A stretch of DNA of 64,000 nucleotides from NCBI GenBank assembly GCA_964481765.1, contig CAYZVJ010000002.1:1-64000 (forward strand). The letters are read 5' to 3'. The notes beneath the pieces are model-generated. The model saw nothing but the letters and a program-made list of their open reading frames with translations, did no database searches and was not told where the DNA came from. The stretch comes from G020353115 sp964481765. GTDB taxonomy: Bacteria; Bacteroidota; Bacteroidia; Bacteroidales; VadinHA17. Below, one piece after another: positions 1 to 9,073 of this stretch. Numbering within the stretch: position 1 is the first letter of the stretch; every line of letters starts with the position of its first letter. The translations under genes and the position numbers were made by a program.

Positions 1-2
1 AA

Positions 3-647
3 GACCACTGGGTCAAAAATATGAATGATCCGGATGATACCCGGTGGGAATATACATACCATGGACGTCTTATGGCGTATGGTTCATGGAAAGAGCTGGA
101 TAAAAAAAGCGATCCACCCAAAAGCAAAGAGATTGGATTTAAAATCAACCAGATTGAACATGTCATCCGGAAATTGGTTGGCCAACCCTATACACGACAG
201 GCACAGATGATCACCTGGATGCCTAATATCGATCTCGAAGTGTTTGATCCACCCTGCCTGCAGTCACTGTGGTACCGTATCCTGGAGGATGAGGATGAGA
301 TCCAGTGGCTCAATTGCAACATCCGGTTCCGCAGCAACGATGCCTGGGGTGCCAGCTTCATGAATATGTTTGGTTTCATCCAGTTTAATAAAGAAATCAT
401 TGCGGCTGAAATCGAAAAACGTTCGGGTAAAAAGGTGAGGCTGGGGAGGATGAACTGGCAGGCTGATTCGTACCACATTTATGGGAAAGACATTGAGACC
501 GCCCGGTCAATGCTGTTCGACCGGCTGGAGGAGATGCCCTTTGAAAACCGTATCTTTAATTTCAACGATGAATTTATCCGGGAAATGTACCAGGGTGCTG
601 AGGCAATGGTACTGAAGAAGATTGAGGAGTATGATAAGAGTCACTGA
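3..647 (+). CDS. Thymidylate synthase-like protein, 5'-truncated by window edge
   Basis: The frame is open to the left edge (residues Asp-His-Trp-Val precede the first ATG at 21), so the N-terminus lies outside the window. The visible part resembles the C-terminal half of thymidylate synthase, especially the short archaeal type: a PPCLQ segment contributes the expected catalytic Cys, followed by an FRSNDAWG stretch matching the dUMP-binding Arg-Ser-x-Asp region, an N-x-FGFIQF helix, and an AD-SYHIYGKD segment like the usual H-x-Y motif. This family methylates or hydroxymethylates dUMP or dCMP using methylenetetrahydrofolate. Which reaction applies here cannot be told. A DNPH1-like nucleotide hydrolase follows about 670 bp downstream. 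Family assignment is fairly sure; exact function is not. Confidence 0.7.
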   Translation, partial: DHWVKNMNDPDDTRWEYTYHGRLMAYGSWKELDKKSDPPKSKEIGFKINQIEHVIRKLVGQPYTRQAQMITWMPNIDLEVFDPPCLQSLWYRILEDEDEIQWLNCNIRFRSNDAWGASFMNMFGFIQFNKEIIAAEIEKRSGKKVRLGRMNWQADSYHIYGKDIETARSMLFDRLEEMPFENRIFNFNDEFIREMYQGAEAMVLKKIEEYDKSH

Positions 648-1010
648 ATGGGTGACGCCTGTCTGACGGCAGTCAGGAGTGACAAGTGAATGAGACTGTG
701 CAAGGGGAAGAGGGGGAGACTGAGAGAGGGAGAAATAATATGAAGGCAACCTGCAATAGGCAGTAGGCAGTATGAAGTCCGCAGTCAGGAGTCTGCAGTG
801 GTAAGACTGTGAGACGGGGAGACTGTGTGACGAAGTGACTGGACGGAGAGAGATGTATAAAATGGGTACTCGGTATTCGGTAAAAAAAGAAATGAGAAGT
901 GAGTAAAAATAGGTGCTGGGTCCTGGGTACTCGGTCTCCTGACGTTCGCTATGCTCAGTCAGGGTCTTCAACCATGATTCTCCTGGCGTCGGTCATGGTC
1001 TTTGACTCGG
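648..1010. repeat. Degenerate intergenic repeat tract
   Basis: This gene-free stretch is built from short imperfect repeats. GCAGTCAGGAGT occurs at 669-680 and 781-792, GGGTACTCGGT at 864-874 and 925-935, and GAGACTGTG-like units recur around 689-835. A CCTGAC/GTCAGG hairpin with a 14-nt loop sits at 938-963. The minus strand stays open over much of it, but the translation is low-complexity and I do not call a gene. From about 1011 to 1313 the sequence turns AT-rich, and I see no gene or clear signal there apart from the leader of the next gene. Confidence 0.55.
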
Positions 1011-1313
1011 TGCTGGTTGTCCGGTAATATGCTCTTGATGAAAAAATGTTATTGGATTTTTGAGCTAGTAAGGTTTTTGCCTTGAAATCTTATTCGTAGG
1101 TGTAAGAAATTTAACTAATCTGGGAATTTTCATGTTCAATCTTGAATTCAAAGAATTACATCAATGTACTCAATAACTCACTAACCACTCCCGTAAGGGA
1201 TGCCTATGGCATAACCTAATAACTTTTATAAGTATTTACCGTACGCCTGTAAAACACCATTGCACTTCCAAATAAATACCTCTTGTATAAAAAATTACAA
1301 AACTATAAAAGAC

Positions 1314-1736
1314 ATGAAAATCTATTTTGCCGGGTCGATACGGGGAGGAAGGGAAGACAGGGATCGTTATCACTCCCTTATTAAACACCTTTCACAACAG
1401 GGTGAAGTACTGTCTGAGCATGTTGGAGAAGAATCCCTGTCAGCATCGGGAGAAGAGGATGAAGACAATGTTATGATCCACCGACGTGATATGGACTGGC
1501 TGTTCGCTGCCGATGCAGTGGTGGCAGAAGTATCTACTCCCAGCCTGGGAGTCGGCTATGAGATTGGTCGGGCTGTGGAAAACCAGATACCGGTGCTCTG
1601 CCTCTACCGGAAGGGCTCTCCAAAAAAACTATCGGCTATGATCTCCGGATCACCCGAGCTTACGGTTGTTTCCTATTCCGAATTGCAGGAAGCTTTTAAC
1701 GCCATTGATACTTTTCTCAATATTTTATCTGTCTGA
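1314..1736 (+). CDS. DNPH1-like 2'-deoxynucleoside 5'-phosphate N-hydrolase
   Basis: The protein has 140 residues. It opens with MKIYFAGSIRGGREDR, the hallmark of the DNPH1/Rcl branch of the nucleoside 2-deoxyribosyltransferase superfamily. It also has EHVGEE, an IHRRDMDWL segment, a VAEVSTPSLGVGYEIGRA motif with the catalytic Glu, and LSAMISG. The family cleaves the N-glycosidic bond of deoxynucleoside monophosphates; human DNPH1 prefers 5-hydroxymethyl-dUMP. An upstream in-frame ATG exists at 1260, but the 18 added residues are not family-like and homology begins at 1314. With the thymidylate synthase-like gene upstream it suggests nucleotide-pool sanitation or a modified pyrimidine pathway, which is inference. 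Confidence 0.85.
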   Translation: MKIYFAGSIRGGREDRDRYHSLIKHLSQQGEVLSEHVGEESLSASGEEDEDNVMIHRRDMDWLFAADAVVAEVSTPSLGVGYEIGRAVENQIPVLCLYRKGSPKKLSAMISGSPELTVVSYSELQEAFNAIDTFLNILSV

Positions 1737-1771
1737 TATATAGATTAATAATCACTTCACTGTTTTTATAA

Positions 1772-1808
1772 ATTAACGTGATAGAATTGATACCGAAATC
1801 ACGTTAAT
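1772..1808. terminator. Inverted repeat between convergent genes
   Basis: A perfect 11-bp inverted repeat, ATTAACGTGAT and ATCACGTTAAT with a 15-nt loop, lies between the end of the DNPH1-like gene and the end of the convergent radical SAM gene. Its position fits a bidirectional terminator. There is no long T-run directly after it, so it is not a textbook intrinsic terminator. Confidence 0.5.
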
Positions 1809-2881
1809 CAGAGGGAAGGCAAGTCTATCATATGGCATCTGGTGCAGAACGGAGGTGTTTGGTTTTTATACCACATCTTTCTGAAATCACGGAATGCAGG
1901 ACCGTTCAGGCAATTCATCACTCCCGATTGAAACACGTTTCCGAAGTTCAGCTCTTTCGGAAAGGGTTTGGCACAACAGGGAACCAGGAAACCATCCCAG
2001 GTGATGTAAAAGTGGCTCCAGGGGAAGGGGCATTTTCTAAAACCCGGTGGTGTGTTTTGATCCCACACCGCAATATCAATCCCTGGATATTTTTTCGCAC
2101 TGTTCTTCAGGTTATCCAGTTCTTCCTGAAACTCCGCCAAGGCAAAAAAACGGTAATAGGGAGTTTCATAACCGGTGACGGCAGCAAGGTTAAAAAGAGT
2201 AAAACAGACATGATCGATCCCCAGGTCATTTGCCAGATCAACAACCTTCACCATCTCTTTGAAGTTCTCTTTCATCACCACCATATTGAACATGATCCCG
2301 GTATCAGAGCCCGTTACAACCTCCCTGATTCTTCTCACATTTTGACTGAATTCAGTGTACCTGGCACCCTTCCGAATGGATTCATACCGTACTCCGACAC
2401 CATCGACAGACACCTGGATCGAGTCGATAGTACCCCTCATTTCCGATAGTATTTGGTCGATCCCATGGATATGTGCATTGGTAGAGACGGTAATAATCAC
2501 CCCCCTGTTTTTGTTCCTGATGTAATGAACCGCCTCTACCAGGTTTTTAAAAAGAAACGGTTCGCCCAGACCGGTTAATCCAATGGAATCGATATAGGGT
2601 GAGACTTCATCAATGACGCGTTTCAGCATATCGAGATCCATCTCTCCCTTATCCATTGCTTTACCCAAATCATATTCCCTGGGACAGGTAATGCATTTCA
2701 GGTTACACCGGTTTGTCACTTCGAGCATCAGTGTTGAGGGCCAGGCAACCCGTGTGCTTCTTATCCCGTTTCGGTAGAAGTGGACCATTTTGTTGCCGGT
2801 ATAGTTGAAAAAATTGCCACTTCCCGGAAGTTGCCTTAATCGCCTCAGAACAAGTTTGCGTTTTCGCCGATCCATTGGCAT
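1808..2881 (-). CDS. Radical SAM/SPASM-type protein
   Basis: This 357-residue protein carries the radical SAM cluster motif CNLKCITC (C-x3-C-x2-C) near residue 60, a GLGEPFL motif near residue 103, and a Cys-rich C-terminal region. That region includes CPFPWSHFYITWDG, a CC pair, and a final C-x2-C, typical of SPASM or twitch domains that bind auxiliary iron-sulfur clusters. There is no N-terminal B12 domain, unlike the other radical SAM proteins of the locus. It is the last gene of the long minus-strand arm and follows the MFS gene by 3 bp. SPASM proteins usually modify peptides or small metabolites; the substrate here is unknown. A second ATG lies two codons downstream at 2875. Confidence 0.8.
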   Translation of the reverse strand: MPMDRRKRKLVLRRLRQLPGSGNFFNYTGNKMVHFYRNGIRSTRVAWPSTLMLEVTNRCNLKCITCPREYDLGKAMDKGEMDLDMLKRVIDEVSPYIDSIGLTGLGEPFLFKNLVEAVHYIRNKNRGVIITVSTNAHIHGIDQILSEMRGTIDSIQVSVDGVGVRYESIRKGARYTEFSQNVRRIREVVTGSDTGIMFNMVVMKENFKEMVKVVDLANDLGIDHVCFTLFNLAAVTGYETPYYRFFALAEFQEELDNLKNSAKKYPGIDIAVWDQNTPPGFRKCPFPWSHFYITWDGFLVPCCAKPFPKELNFGNVFQSGVMNCLNGPAFRDFRKMWYKNQTPPFCTRCHMIDLPSL

Positions 2882-2884
2882 TCG

Positions 2885-4096
2885 TTAATTTATAGCATTA
2901 TTTTCATATCGCCCCACGATGAGTTTTCGCAGTGCCAGGATTCCAAATGCAGGGCCAACAGCAAGAACAAGCAGTAAATATTTTCCTGGTATTGCGTTGG
3001 ACAGGAAACTGACCAGCTGGATACTGATAATGGTAATAGCAAACCCGATGGAATTGACAATGGTCAATCCTGTCCCCACAAGGTTATCCGGGGCAGTTTG
3101 TGCTGCTATGGCAGAAAATTGGGGTGAATCACCAACGACAACCACTCCCCAGAATATAAGGAATAGCAGAAACAGCGGTGTGGAAAGGTAAAAAGCCAGT
3201 GGTATGAGCAGACAACAGATCCCGGAAGAGATCAATTGGATGTATGCAACTTTTGCGCTTCCCGATTTTTGTGAGCGTATGCCACCGATGATGCATCCTG
3301 CACTTCCTGCTGCTATGATGATAAAAGACCATACCGATACATTGAGCTCTATTTCCCTGCTTTCCGAAAATGCAATGATCAGAACCGGGATAAATGCCCA
3401 TAAGGCATAGAGTTCCCACATGTGCCCGAAGTATCCCAGTGCAGCCAGCCTGAAACTCCGAACCCTGAATATTTTCCCTATGGCACCGGGATCAAATCGT
3501 GTTCCTTTCTGGAGATAGGGACCATCGGGGACAAACAGGTACATCAGTACACCTCCGCAAAGTGCCACAATGGATGTACCCAGGATCACATAACGCCATG
3601 GAAGCATTCCACCAAAACTTTTTAACAGATGAGGAAAAGCAGTTCCCAGGACCAGGGCACCAACCAGATAACCGATTGCCTTCCCAAGTTTCCGGTTATA
3701 CCAACCGGCCGCAATTTTCATCCCGATCGGATAAATTCCTGCAAGAAAAAATCCGGTCATGAACCGAACCAGTAAAAGCAACGCCATTTCCCCACTGATC
3801 ACTAAAAGCATGCCATTGCTTATCGCCCCCAGAATGGAGCTGGTCAGGAATAATTTCCTCGGTGAAAATATGTCGGAAATGGCAAAAAAAGCAAAACACA
3901 ATGTGCCGGCAATGAACCCAAGTTGTACGGATGAGGTGATCCAACCCAGTAGCTGGGATCCCAACAGATACTCGTCCTGCAACTCGCCAACAATTGCATT
4001 CCCTGCAAACCAGAGGGATGTGCCGGCAAACTGGGAAATAATGATTACCGGTAAAATATGACGATGCACAGTTTGTGTGGATATCTGTTTGTCCAT
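2885..4096 (-). CDS. MFS transporter
   Basis: This is a 403-residue, very hydrophobic protein with about 12 predicted transmembrane segments. The pattern fits the major facilitator superfamily: a GFIAGTLCFAFFAISDIFSPRK loop between helices 2 and 3, and a central hydrophilic loop near residue 200. I start at the ATG at 4096; extension to 4132 would need a TTG and adds 12 non-hydrophobic residues. It lies between the dehydratase subunit and the SPASM gene at the end of the left arm, so export of a soluble intermediate or uptake of a precursor is possible. No substrate can be assigned. Confidence 0.8.
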   Translation of the reverse strand: MDKQISTQTVHRHILPVIIISQFAGTSLWFAGNAIVGELQDEYLLGSQLLGWITSSVQLGFIAGTLCFAFFAISDIFSPRKLFLTSSILGAISNGMLLVISGEMALLLLVRFMTGFFLAGIYPIGMKIAAGWYNRKLGKAIGYLVGALVLGTAFPHLLKSFGGMLPWRYVILGTSIVALCGGVLMYLFVPDGPYLQKGTRFDPGAIGKIFRVRSFRLAALGYFGHMWELYALWAFIPVLIIAFSESREIELNVSVWSFIIIAAGSAGCIIGGIRSQKSGSAKVAYIQLISSGICCLLIPLAFYLSTPLFLLFLIFWGVVVVGDSPQFSAIAAQTAPDNLVGTGLTIVNSIGFAITIISIQLVSFLSNAIPGKYLLLVLAVGPAFGILALRKLIVGRYENNAIN

Positions 4097-4297
4097 TAGA
4101 AATTGTTCAGGACCAGTTCGGATCACTGGCAAAGAGAAAATCCTTTTAAACCCCTATATTAAGAAGAATAATTCACTTTTTCCAATGGTTTAATCCAATC
4201 GTTTTTCTCATCAGGAAATCCATACAGGAGGTGCATGAATTTCCGGCTGATGAGGGGGTATTGAAGCGTGGTTTTGATCCTGCAGATTATTTCGACA

Positions 4298-4690
4298 TCA
4301 ATTAGCCGTTGTTCGTTCCCATTTCCCGTTGCACTTCACGATCATTTGATCTTCGGAAAGAATCCTTGCGTTTACCTGATAGTATTTCGGATCTTCCCGG
4401 TCTATCTCCAGCTCAAAATCAAGATTGGGATTACCTGTCGGATCAACAAGAGTCAGAAACTTAACCCTGGTTAACTCCTTCACTGTTAATTCTTCCCGAA
4501 GTGAATCAGAGAGGATTTCTGTTATCATCTGGATCATTACCACTCCGGGGACTACCGGATGGTCTGGGAAATGTCCGGTGAAGAGAGCATGATCCTGCTT
4601 GATATGAACCTGTACCAGCAGGTGGTTGTTATCAGTGCCTGTTTTCTTCGACCGGATGGTATAAAAATCATTCAGAAAGAGTGTTGCCAT
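4298..4690 (-). CDS. Hot-dog dehydratase subunit, FabZ/ApeI-like (His half-site)
   Basis: The 130-residue protein matches the FabA/FabZ hot-dog family through GHFPDHPVVPGVVMIQ. FabZ uses the His of this motif with a Glu 14 residues later to dehydrate 3-hydroxyacyl-ACP. Here His40 is present, but the Glu position is Gln54. In FabZ dimers the His and Glu of one active site come from different subunits, so this protein probably works with a partner that supplies the acid. The hot-dog protein at 11726-12175 has the opposite pattern. Its start overlaps the end of the upstream lipoprotein gene by 23 bp, indicating translational coupling. Role: dehydration step in aryl polyene extension, by inference. 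Confidence 0.8.
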   Translation of the reverse strand: MATLFLNDFYTIRSKKTGTDNNHLLVQVHIKQDHALFTGHFPDHPVVPGVVMIQMITEILSDSLREELTVKELTRVKFLTLVDPTGNPNLDFELEIDREDPKYYQVNARILSEDQMIVKCNGKWERTTAN

Positions 4691-5333
4691 GTTGGTTTTC
4701 TAAGCTGTGTAATATGATTTCAATCTTCTTTTGTGGAAAGGAGATGTGAATATCAACCGGAAATTGATTATAGTCCGCAAACTCAATGATCATTTTTTTC
4801 GAAAAGCATCCCTGTTTTACGATCCGTTCTAAATTACCGGATGAATTGCTGACAAAACAGAATCTTTTCCCACCCGATGTAACCGGGTAAACCGTATAAT
4901 CTCCGGAGTGAGTGATCAATGCTTCTCCCTTTTCAAACGATTTCCCCGTCAGAAAGAGGGTGTTCAGCGTTTCTTCAAGGACCTTCCGTATCCCTGTTCT
5001 TTGAAAGGCATCGAAGCAGTGATGCACTATTAAACCATTACTTCCTGTTTCAAGGTCAAAAAATTTCATTCCCAATTCATTAAGGAAAACGACCCGATAC
5101 ATTTCATCCGGGAAGATCCGGATGGCAAATAGTCCGCTGTAATGGTTCCCGGAGATGTCAATTTGTGCTTTATAAAGCAGTTCTGTTCCGCTTGATGAAA
5201 ACGGCCGGTTAATGGGTGTGATCATTCCCGGATCTTCAACCGGTAACAGCGAGAGCCGTTTTATTGTACAACTTCCGCTCACCAGAAGGGTAAAGCTACT
5301 GAATAAGAAAAATCGAATCAGGAATCGTTTCAT
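4668..5333 (-). CDS. Putative envelope lipoprotein following LolA
   Basis: The protein has 221 residues from the ATG at 5333 (another ATG at 5345 adds four). It starts with MKRFLIRFF and a hydrophobic stretch ending in VSGSC, a plausible though not ideal lipobox. The mature part is beta-rich without a motif I recognise. Aryl polyene loci commonly carry a small lipoprotein next to LolA, and a LolB-like role in receiving lipid cargo at the outer membrane is a reasonable guess. It overlaps both neighbours, LolA upstream and the dehydratase subunit downstream, as in a tight operon. Confidence 0.65.
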   Translation of the reverse strand: MKRFLIRFFLFSSFTLLVSGSCTIKRLSLLPVEDPGMITPINRPFSSSGTELLYKAQIDISGNHYSGLFAIRIFPDEMYRVVFLNELGMKFFDLETGSNGLIVHHCFDAFQRTGIRKVLEETLNTLFLTGKSFEKGEALITHSGDYTVYPVTSGGKRFCFVSNSSGNLERIVKQGCFSKKMIIEFADYNQFPVDIHISFPQKKIEIILHSLENQHGNTLSE

Positions 5334-5946
5334 TCCGCTTCTCATTGAAGAATTCGATCAGGGTATAATCTTCTGATTGTTCGATGAATTTCACTTTTTT
5401 CACCAGCATATCATGCTGTCCAAAATGGACCTCTATTTTCTGAAAAAACTGCTGGTACTGTTCAGTTGCAGGGGTGAGAATAATCAGATATTCCAGTTTA
5501 TTTTCAAAACAGGCCGCTGAGAATTCCTCTTTCTCTTCCAGTATTTCACCCCGGATAACATTACTCATCAACCGGCTGATTTGCCGGAACATTCGGTTTG
5601 AGTCGGTATTGTATCGTGATTCCCGGTCCTCATCCCTGATCAGGATATCACTCCCGTTAAAGATAATGGTATAATCAAAAGGATCAGTATACTCCCATCG
5701 TAATTTATTTTCTTTCATGAAGTAAAATTTACCCCTGCTGATGATGTTTTCTGTCAGGATATCAAGGTGTTTTACCTGGCGAAAATCACTCATGAGTGTA
5801 TTGGTTTCTCTGTTGAAACCGGTCAGTTCATCCCTGAATCTGTCCTCATCCTGCATGGGTGTAAAGTCTTCCTGTTGGGAATAGCCATACGGGATCAGGA
5901 CAAGGATCAAAAGAAGCAACGGAACAAAGAAGGATATTTTATGCAT
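5296..5946 (-). CDS. LolA-like outer-membrane lipoprotein carrier
   Basis: The 216-residue protein has an N-terminal signal peptide ending near SQQ. It then shows the LolA pattern: a SDFRQVKHLDILTE segment (LolA proteins have F-x-Q), GKFYFMKENKLRWEYTDPF, and an IIFNGSDILI strand. LolA chaperones lipidated cargo through the periplasm. Aryl polyene and xanthomonadin loci carry a dedicated LolA-type protein thought to help place the pigment in the outer membrane, and this copy fits that pattern. It overlaps the deacetylase gene by 8 bp and the next lipoprotein gene by 38 bp. Confidence 0.8.
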   Translation of the reverse strand: MHKISFFVPLLLLILVLIPYGYSQQEDFTPMQDEDRFRDELTGFNRETNTLMSDFRQVKHLDILTENIISRGKFYFMKENKLRWEYTDPFDYTIIFNGSDILIRDEDRESRYNTDSNRMFRQISRLMSNVIRGEILEEKEEFSAACFENKLEYLIILTPATEQYQQFFQKIEVHFGQHDMLVKKVKFIEQSEDYTLIEFFNEKRNETIPDSIFLIQ

Positions 5947-6706
5947 AGGCTTCCTGTTTTATCAATTCATCCAAGCGGACAATCTCATAACCGGTTTCAG
6001 CGGCATGTTCCACTAATTTTTCAAGGATCGTGCCAATATTCGGATTCTTATCATGCAGCAGGATAATTGATCCCGGTTTTATTTTGCGGATGATTCGTGA
6101 AACGATTTTTTCTGTTGTTTTTCGCTTCGGTGTATCCAGTGAGCGGATATTCCATCCAATGGTGATGTAATTACATTTCTTTACTGCTTTTGCCAATGCC
6201 GGGTTTGTCACTCCGTAAGGCGGGCGGAAAAATCGTACCTTCCGGTTAATGATTTGTTCAATCAGTCTATCTGTCTCTTTCAATTCCTTTACCATTTTTT
6301 TCACTGAATATAAATCAAACCAATTTGAATGTGAGTAACTGTGATTACCGATCAGGTGTCCCTGTTCGTCCATTTTTTTAAGCACTTCGGGGTTGGCGGA
6401 AATTTCCCGGCCAACACAAAAGAATGCAGCCATAATATCAAATTTCCCGAGGGTCTCCAGAATAATTGGTGTAATGGTTTCATCCGGTCCATCGTCAAAG
6501 GTTAGTGCAATTTTTTTCTCTTCGGTTTTCACCGAAAGGATCGGTTTAATGTAGAAATTTGATCCGATATTGAACGATCCATAGATCATCACACCAATAT
6601 AGATCAGGACTGCAACCAGGAAAACGAGGTAATGAATCGATGTTAGCCGGAACAGAACATACAACACAGTAAAATAGATGAATGTAAATCTCTGGACGTT
6701 CAGCAT
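5939..6706 (-). CDS. NodB-fold polysaccharide deacetylase, membrane-anchored
   Basis: The protein has 255 residues. The N-terminus holds two hydrophobic segments within residues 7-42, followed by a NodB domain: TFDDGPD (D71, D72), HSYSH (H122, H126) as metal ligands, and RPPYG. All catalytic motifs are intact. The family removes acetyl groups from peptidoglycan or glycans. In this locus a glycolipid acceptor may be the substrate, which is inference, supported by the GT2 glycosyltransferase in the right arm. Its start overlaps the end of the chain-length-factor-like gene by 7 bp. Confidence 0.85.
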   Translation of the reverse strand: MLNVQRFTFIYFTVLYVLFRLTSIHYLVFLVAVLIYIGVMIYGSFNIGSNFYIKPILSVKTEEKKIALTFDDGPDETITPIILETLGKFDIMAAFFCVGREISANPEVLKKMDEQGHLIGNHSYSHSNWFDLYSVKKMVKELKETDRLIEQIINRKVRFFRPPYGVTNPALAKAVKKCNYITIGWNIRSLDTPKRKTTEKIVSRIIRKIKPGSIILLHDKNPNIGTILEKLVEHAAETGYEIVRLDELIKQEAYA

Positions 6707-7764
6707 CTTGAAACGAGGTATAATGAATGATTTCTATCCTGCCAATGATTATAGATCAGCACATGATTCAGGGATTGCGGACTGGCAGGTTCCAGTTGAA
6801 TGACAGAAGGCACTTTTTGTGTTTTCAACATTTTCGCTGCCACCCACAGTGCAAAGATAGTAGAAGAATAGGATTCTCCACAAAGGTGTTTATAGCCTGT
6901 GTGTATTTTCCCTTGAAAAAAATCCTTTTTAAGGTCATGGTAGATTTTATCTCCTTCCGAATCTCCATTTAAACCATACAACACGACATCGATTGAGTTT
7001 TTCTCCATGTTATTTCGAACCAGGAATCGTTCGATCGCCCGAACCAGATCCTCCTGGTTCAGGTTTTGATAGACGGTCTGGACACCTGTCAACCGGGCGC
7101 AACTGGTCTCCCCTTTATGTCTTGAAAGCATATAGAATCCCACACCTTCTCCTGCGATGGTTCCCGGGGAATCGGATTGGAAAAGTTCAAGATTAGAGAT
7201 CTTCTCTTTTTTCCAGCGTCCGATTTTATCGAAAATCCGTATCTGGTTCTCTGTATTTTCCTCATACCCTCCCACCATGACATTTCTGGCATTTCCCTCC
7301 TCAATCAGCATACAACCGTCAATCAGTGCCGTTTCAAAGGAGGTCCCACGATGGGCATACGTAAAATTATAGTTATGGCATTTGAGCATCTGGGAGACAT
7401 AGGCTCCGATAGTATTGTGCGTGGATTGAATGAAGGGCGTGGGGGTGAGGAACTTCTCGTCGCTTTCCAACAATGCCAGAAGGAATTTTTCCGTATCCTT
7501 CACCATTCCAAAACCCGTTCCCGTGATAATTCCATCCGGCATACTCACTCCGGAATCCACCAGACAGATCTTTGAGGCAATCACCCCCAGTTTCAGGATC
7601 CTGCTCATTCTTCTTGAAGAAGCTGGATCGAGGTACATTTCAATCTCCGGTTCAACTGCATAGAGCTTATTATCGGAGTATTCCCTAACCTCTTCAAAAA
7701 AATAGTCTTTTTTTGTCGTGGGTTGTGGTGATACAAGTCCTATGCCCCGGATATATATTTCCAT
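6700..7764 (-). CDS. Ketosynthase-like chain-length factor (no active-site Cys)
   Basis: This 354-residue protein aligns with KAS I/II ketosynthases through the IAGEGVGFYML segment, the GGYEEN region and the C-terminal strand. The nucleophile segment reads FTYAHRGTSFETAL, where an active KS has a Cys; the aligned residue is Gly. The first His motif (HGTGT) reads YGLNGDSEGD, and the second (GHTxGA) reads LCGESYSS. It is therefore catalytically dead as a KS, like the chain-length-factor subunits of type II systems and ApeC-type partners in aryl polyene pathways. It lies beside a complete KS (7803-9008), its probable heterodimer partner. Confidence in the fold is high; the partnership is inferred from order. 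Confidence 0.8.
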   Translation of the reverse strand: MEIYIRGIGLVSPQPTTKKDYFFEEVREYSDNKLYAVEPEIEMYLDPASSRRMSRILKLGVIASKICLVDSGVSMPDGIITGTGFGMVKDTEKFLLALLESDEKFLTPTPFIQSTHNTIGAYVSQMLKCHNYNFTYAHRGTSFETALIDGCMLIEEGNARNVMVGGYEENTENQIRIFDKIGRWKKEKISNLELFQSDSPGTIAGEGVGFYMLSRHKGETSCARLTGVQTVYQNLNQEDLVRAIERFLVRNNMEKNSIDVVLYGLNGDSEGDKIYHDLKKDFFQGKIHTGYKHLCGESYSSTIFALWVAAKMLKTQKVPSVIQLEPASPQSLNHVLIYNHWQDRNHSLYLVSRC

Positions 7765-7802
7765 AATTCAAAAGTCATATAAAGAACAATTCTCCAGACC
7801 GA

Positions 7803-9008
7803 TCAGAAAAAATCGTTTACTGATGAAAAGATCAATGCTGAATTATTACCTCCGAATCCAAATGAATTGGATAATATGTTTCTCATTTCATAATTCCGTA
7901 TCAAATTCGTTTCCGGAACGATTTTCAACTCTTTCATGGGTGTTTTGAAATTGAGGTTCGGGAAGATCAATTGATGCTGCAGGGCAAGGATTGACAAAAC
8001 GGCTTCAATTCCTCCGGAAGCTCCAAGCGTATGGCCTGTAAAGGGTTTTGTAGAGCTGAATTTTGGTGGATTTCCTCCAAAGAGGCTCTCGAGTGCCCTG
8101 CCCTCCGAGAGGTCATTATTCGGTGTCCCGGTTCCATGGAGGTTTATGTAATCGATATCATCTATAGTTAAGCCGGCAGCATCTATGGCATTTTTCATCG
8201 CCATGTGTGCTCCTATGCCATTTTCTGAGGATGCCGTTTGGTGGTAGGCATCGCTTGCATTACCAAATCCCTTCACTTCACAAAGGGGATGTGGATTGGA
8301 ACAGACCGCTTCCGATTCCAGCACCAGGTATCCGGCTCCCTCTCCAAGGTTCAGTCCAGCTCTCTGATCATCGAAAGGACGACTTAGCTGGGTATCGAGG
8401 ATCATGAGGGTATGAAACCCATTGAGTGTGAATTTTGATAATGCATCAGTTCCTCCAACAATGGCTCTGTCCAGTATGCCACTTTTGATCAGCCGCGTTC
8501 CAAACATGATTGCATTGGCAGACGAGGAGCAGGCAGTATTAATGGTGGTCACAAAACCTGAAACGCCAAGGTAATCTGCGATCCGTTCGGTACTCTCCCC
8601 ACAGTCGTGGGTACTAATGTATTGATTTTGCAAACTGTTGGTAAGAAAATCGCGGTATACCAGTTCGGTTTTGCACATTCCTCCAACGGTTGTTGCTGAG
8701 ATCAGTCCGGTATTAAGGGACGGATCGTTACGTAGATTGGCATGATTGACTGCTTCTCTTGCTGCTATCATCCCAAGCAGGGTTGTCCGGGTCATTCCTT
8801 CACAGGATTGAAAACCGGACATCGCAGCAAGCTCATCGTTCGAATGTTTAATCTCTGCTGCAGGCAGAAAATTTTTTAGCTTGGTTTTCAGCAGCGTTAG
8901 GGCAGATACACCGGATTTACCGGAAAGGATTGATTCCAATGTTTCACGAACGTTTAATCCGATCGCTGATACAACTCCTATTCCGGTAACAAGAACTCGT
9001 TTCGCCAC
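7803..9008 (-). CDS. Beta-ketoacyl-ACP synthase (KAS II-like)
   Basis: The protein has 401 residues and starts with GTG at 9008. It has the complete triad: nucleophile Cys160 in TACSSSANA, His in LHGTGTPNND, and His in TGHTLGASGG, plus the terminal SNSFGFGGNN. It condenses malonyl-ACP with a growing acyl-ACP. The next gene encodes a Cys-less KS-like subunit, so this is likely the catalytic half of a KS/chain-length-factor pair that elongates the polyene. An ACP gene lies 65 bp upstream. Confidence 0.9.
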   Translation of the reverse strand: MAKRVLVTGIGVVSAIGLNVRETLESILSGKSGVSALTLLKTKLKNFLPAAEIKHSNDELAAMSGFQSCEGMTRTTLLGMIAAREAVNHANLRNDPSLNTGLISATTVGGMCKTELVYRDFLTNSLQNQYISTHDCGESTERIADYLGVSGFVTTINTACSSSANAIMFGTRLIKSGILDRAIVGGTDALSKFTLNGFHTLMILDTQLSRPFDDQRAGLNLGEGAGYLVLESEAVCSNPHPLCEVKGFGNASDAYHQTASSENGIGAHMAMKNAIDAAGLTIDDIDYINLHGTGTPNNDLSEGRALESLFGGNPPKFSSTKPFTGHTLGASGGIEAVLSILALQHQLIFPNLNFKTPMKELKIVPETNLIRNYEMRNILSNSFGFGGNNSALIFSSVNDFF

Positions 9009-9073
9009 AACATGTGTATATGATTAAAAAGGGATCCGGGAAAACGGCAGGTGCTTGGGATCCCGGGAAATGC

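Noticed and set aside
507..971. 154-residue reading frame on the minus strand in the repeat tract
   Set aside because: It is low-complexity and repeat-derived, overlaps the 3' end of the thymidylate synthase-like gene and has no recognisable motif.
1832..2449. Long plus-strand frame opposite the SPASM gene
   Set aside because: It is a shadow of the real minus-strand gene, which has clear motifs; its own translation has none.
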